From: Sphagnum compactum
Lineage: Eukaryota; Bryophyta; Sphagnopsida; Sphagnales
Reading direction: 5' to 3'
Length of the DNA: 64,000 nt
Assembly (NCBI GenBank): GCA_965153455.1
Contig: OZ234503.1
Span: 2,480,001-2,544,000, forward strand
The translations under genes were made by a program, and so were the position numbers. Shown one piece after another: positions 59,901 through 64,000 of the stretch (position 1 is its first letter; every line of letters starts with the position of its first letter). The notes beneath the pieces are model-generated. The model ran no database searches and was not told the origin of the DNA. It saw only the letters and a list, made by a program, of their open reading frames with translations.

Positions 59901-61670
59901 TTGTATTAATGTTGATAGTATTTAATATGTTTAGATGACAATATTTTTAATGTACTATGAAAATATGAGGAAATTTTTTGAAATGAATTTCATAATTATA
60001 AAATACTTTTTTTAAATTATAAAGCATTATGACTAATTTTTTTGCTATTTTTTCAAATTTTAAATCATTTGAAATGGATCAAAACTAACATAAGCATGAA
60101 CAAGAAATACCCATACCTTTAGATAATAACATAATTTAACTTTTTTTTCATAAATACTTTTTATCATTGCGTAAGTCATGAATTTTTTATCCACGTTCTC
60201 CTTTTGTAATCAATCCCAATGTGCCACATCATTCTAATAAGCAAACTCATTGCTTTGTCACCTTAAATGGCAAGTGGCATTCCTTTTATTTTATTTACAT
60301 TCACTAATGTTTTTGTTCAACCTTCCCTCCATTGACACACATTTCATACACAAAAGGTTTCGTTTTTTTTCTTGTCAAAGATCTTTCATTTTTTCATGTT
60401 GAACGTAAAATCGAAAAAAGGAAGAGGTCCTAGAAAATATTGCAAATTTCTCTCTCTATTTCTTTCTTTCCAAGAGGTTTGCAAGTTTTTGCATTTGCAA
60501 GCTCTTCACCGAAGCCTAGTGTGTTGTTAGAGGCTAACACAATGTTGGTTTGAAGACTAAAAGACTTGGACCATGGGGGAGCAAATTTCCTTCGATCACC
60601 CATTGTGTTGTGTGTAGGAGGGGAATCAAGGGGATTACCTATTAGCAACAATCGAGGCAAAATTAGAAGGACGATAAGCAACAATCAAGGTTGACTTTGA
60701 ACACTGCAATTGCTATTTCACCAAAGAAAACTATTACTTAAAACTAGGAAGAGGTCACAAATCAGACATGGTGCCTAGAGCAAAGAGATTGGTTTAAAAC
60801 CTAGTTGTCAACCCTAAGTGCATAAATGCACAACACAATATTCTCAACAAAAACATTGAATGAAATATCAAATCACATGTCACAATGCAAAGCCAGAACA
60901 CAATGGAGCCCTTCATTGAACAAAATGAACTCAAGTGCTACTAATCCACAAAATGAAAATGAGGAGAAACACCATGACACAAAGGAAAACAAACCACAAT
61001 CACACACAAACTCAAAGGTTTGCTACTAGAGAATCGGGGATCAAACACAAAAGAGCTTGAATGTCATGCAAACTTACAAAGCAGGAAATATTCACATGTG
61101 AGTACTAATTTCTTGCCTTTAAATGAAAAAACTCCAACCAAAAACCTCTCTTGACAGAGTACATGATGGAATATTCACACCTGGGCCAGGCAGCAAACCT
61201 TCTATGGTCATTATAGTGGGAGCAGCCTGAGGGAGTGTAGACAGGAATTGAGTTTATATTGAGGAAGAAAGTTAAGCTAAGGTTGCACAATCACTTCCAA
61301 CAATGTAAATCTCTTTGTGAGCAAGCCCTTCATACACAGAGCTACAAACTTCATGGTCGAGATGCATAGCCAATGATAACCGTATGATTCTTTTCATACC
61401 CAATGTGTAGAAGTGATAAGTACACGGTTCATTGTTTCTGTACTGTACTAGACAACACATACATACTCAGATAATGCTCCCCAGTTTCTGGAGACCAACT
61501 GGAAAAACTAGGTTTAATGCATCAATGGATCAACACCCATCTTTCAACTTCGGACTGAAGTGACCACATGAATAATGTCAGATATATTCTTTCTCAAAGA
61601 AAATGCTATCATGTTGGAGTCTTCTCTCTCTACGTTTTACCTTGGTAAAAAGATCAATGTTATAGCCTTT
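56913..61670. other. Intergenic stretch
   Basis: No gene could be supported with confidence. A minus-strand open frame at 57,713-58,093 has possible membrane segments (FEFFLVVYIFFNLLGASFFG; MATVALAVVLGLI) and ends CMPLKQNKKE. It lacks a clear ATG or exon partner, so it may be the last exon of an unresolved gene. GA-rich microsatellite sequence lies at about 58,270-58,320. A 36-base tandem duplication (ATCAAGTCTTTTCCTTCACT) lies at about 58,640-58,707. From 58.7 to 61.6 kb the DNA is AT-rich with short frames only. Confidence 0.45.
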
Positions 61671-64000
61671 TTAAGTGTGAGCAGCAGCAGCACCCTTCCA
61701 AGATGAAAGGGGAGGGGTATGTGAATAGAGCCAGGATTGAGTCATGTTTTTTGGATGGGATCTTTGTCCAGAAACAGCCTCAGGAGGAATTGCACTCTCG
61801 AGTTCATGCATCTCTTCCTCAGAAAGCTTCACACTCAGCGCTCCAACATTTGCCTCCAAATTTGCCTTCTTTGTTGTCCCTGGGATGGGGACTGTACCAT
61901 TCCCACCTTTGTGAAGAACCCATGCCAGTGCCAACTGACTTAATGAACATTTCTTCTTCTCTGCAATTTTGCTGACTTGCTCCAGTAAGAGCTTGTTCTT
62001 CTCAAAATTCTCCCCTTGTATAAATGGCACCGTCTGACAGAAAACCAACAAATGCACTTCACTCATGAGTCCTGCACCGTCAGCAGTCCTGTTGAATGCA
62101 CTGTGGAGCTCCCTGACCAATCTTTACCAGGCCATTCATCATGGCAGAAAACACAATGTTTCCATTTAGGAACAAGACACACCACAAAGCAAAAAACAAA
62201 AACTGACAAAGGCAGTCCTTACAACATAGTAATGCAATTTGTTTTGATAAATTGTAATCTTGAGAGTGAGAGATTCAGCCTTCTTTCCATTGATTAATTA
62301 AACCTACATTGATTCATTGCAGAATCAGCATATTCTCAAATCAACTACAAATGGAAAATCCTCGTACTTTATCCTGAAGACCTCCAGAGCCAGGGGTGAG
62401 GAGAACGATGAAGATAAATACCCAAGTAAAAAATTCTATTACCTTCCGGAAATCATTCTCTGTTAGGTTCTCAGGTTTCAGGCCAGCCAGAAAGCCACGA
62501 CCCAGAGGGCTGTATGGCACAACCCCAATGCCTAGCTCTCTGTAAACATCATCAAACAACAAAACCGTTGTGAGACAGACATAAAACAAATTCTGTTTTC
62601 TGCTCACAAATGGGTTATTAGACACTTAACTGGGGATCTACAGACCTAGATTTCAGACAAGGAAGAAAGGAAATTGGAATTTACCTGCAAGTTGGAATGA
62701 CACTCTCTTCAACATCACGAACCCACAAGGACCATTCTAACTGCACAGCAGTGATGGGGTGCACAGCATGGGCCCGCCGAATTTCAGATGGTGATGCCTC
62801 TGAGAGCCCAAGGTACTTCACCTTCCCTTCCTCCACCAACTTCTTCATCGCTCCTACCTGGAAGACAAGCTCAAAACTTAGAAGCAAAATAATGTTCTCT
62901 AGAAGGGCAAGTTGCAATAGATTTCATCATTGTATGATCTCCTCTTTCATCATTATCGCAAGTCTCCTGCTCAGAAAAGTTTTCAATTGTGATGATCATC
63001 TTCTGGCCGATTTATTTCCTGTAAAAAATACAATGTTTCCATGGCCAGGAGCAAAACTGTTTGCATGAGATTTTAAGAAGTTATTCTCCAGTAATCATGA
63101 TTATTGTAGCATATCATTGGTTATTCTTGACATGGCCACAGGAGGATCCTGATTACTTACATTTGGAGAAAAACAACACAATCCAGGACAACTCATGAGC
63201 AGCAACAACACTAGTATCTACGCACAAAGAACATTCAAATGAGCTGCATGAATCTCTTACTGTGATTTCAATGGGAACTTTGGTATCAACACGGTGCTGG
63301 TAATACAAATCAATTTGCTGAACATCGAGCCTCTTCAAGCTCGCCTCACAAGCTGCTCGAACATACTCTGGATCTCCCCGAACAGTTCGGTTGCCATCCT
63401 TATCAATATGGAGTGCAAATTTGGTAGCAATTTGCACCTTGTCCCGAATCCCTTTAATAGCCTGAGAGGAGAGTTTCCCCCCACCCACCCACCCAATCAC
63501 ATCTCCAAGAGATTGTCAGTAATTTGTCATGAGGGACTTACTAAAGATCCGAAAGAAAAATCCCACCTCCACACAGCAAAATGCTCGAGTGATGATGATC
63601 CCACAAATTACATCTCCAAGAAATTGTCAGTAAGCTATATAAAATGGTTTTGGCCTAGCATTTGTTCACAGTGTGCTGAGGGTGGTAAAAGTTACAGCAA
63701 AGATTGTGCACCTGCCAGAGGTGCGTGCACATTTGCCATAATTGCAGGTGCACCTGCCAGAGGTGCACATTTGATTGCAATTATGCTGAGCCAAACCGGC
63801 ATGGTTTGGCTTTTCTTCCTCCAATTTTACTGTGCATGATCACATGCTGATCACTGCTGGAGATGCTCTTAGAACTATAATTGTTTGCAGAGTTGCTGGT
63901 TTGCATGTGTTGTTTACCTTGCCAATCAGGACTTCGTTGGTGAAGGGTCCATAAGTATCAGAGGTATCCAGCAAGGTAACACCCAACTGCTCCACGGCAT
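61671..64000 (-). CDS. Aldo/keto reductase (plant auxin-induced PCNT115 / perakine-reductase type), 5' end outside window
   Basis: Exons in the window, minus strand: 63,918-64,000 (cut by the window end), 63,261-63,461, 62,685-62,857, 62,443-62,539 and 61,671-62,033. All junctions are GT-AG and in phase, giving 305 residues; about 40 N-terminal residues are missing. The TIM-barrel family reduces carbonyls with NADPH. Key residues are visible: [19 protein letters not shown] holds the catalytic Asp and Tyr, [11 protein letters not shown] the catalytic Lys, and [10 protein letters not shown] the active-site His. Later blocks are [55 protein letters not shown] and [20 protein letters not shown] followed by [14 protein letters not shown] (cofactor loop). 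The C-terminus runs past the usual end with a low-complexity tail ending GAAAAHT. Substrate cannot be told from the sequence. Confidence 0.93.

Noticed and set aside
1-64000. CRISPR arrays, operons, bacterial promoters
   Set aside because: Spliced genes and a Pol III tRNA show this is eukaryotic nuclear DNA; no regularly spaced short repeats with unique spacers were seen.

Overview
The window looks like nuclear DNA of a land plant. It has GT-AG spliced genes of plant families (a LAX PANICLE 2-type protein, a C2 protein with a Pro/Tyr-rich tail, a plant aldo/keto reductase), telo-box promoter motifs, a plant-like tRNA-Asp, and much AT-rich repeat-filled DNA between genes. I cannot name the species. 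The low gene density and the divergent protein sequences would fit a seedless plant or gymnosperm, but that is inference.

Layout. 1-5.9 kb: AT-rich repeat DNA with exon-like fragments. 5.9-8.7 kb: a small membrane-protein gene (-) and the ribosomal protein L3 gene (+), divergent across a telo-box promoter. 9.69 kb: tRNA-Asp(GUC) (-). 10.45-14.2 kb: GPI transamidase subunit PIG-T (+), with one GC-AG intron. 15.9-20.7 kb: a LAX2-like gene (-) whose second intron holds an intact MITE with a TAA target duplication. 22.57-25.25 kb: a Helitron-like element (-) carrying fragments of at least four unrelated genes. 25.3-46.5 kb: a long gene-poor stretch with dispersed repeats, a decayed reverse transcriptase, inverted-repeat elements and tandem arrays. 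46.6-49.0 kb: a C2-domain gene (-) with a duplicated Pro/Tyr-rich exon and an upstream tandem repeat. 55.3-56.9 kb: a three-EF-hand, probably N-myristoylated, calcium-binding protein (-). 61.7-64.0 kb: an aldo/keto reductase (-) whose 5' end lies outside the window.

The genes are independent eukaryotic units with no operon logic. L3 and tRNA-Asp serve translation, PIG-T serves GPI anchoring in the ER, the C2 and EF-hand proteins probably act in calcium signalling, and the reductase is metabolic. Exon joins were worked out by hand from splice motifs, reading-frame phase and family similarity. Every join reported for the full gene models keeps phase, but no transcript evidence was available.
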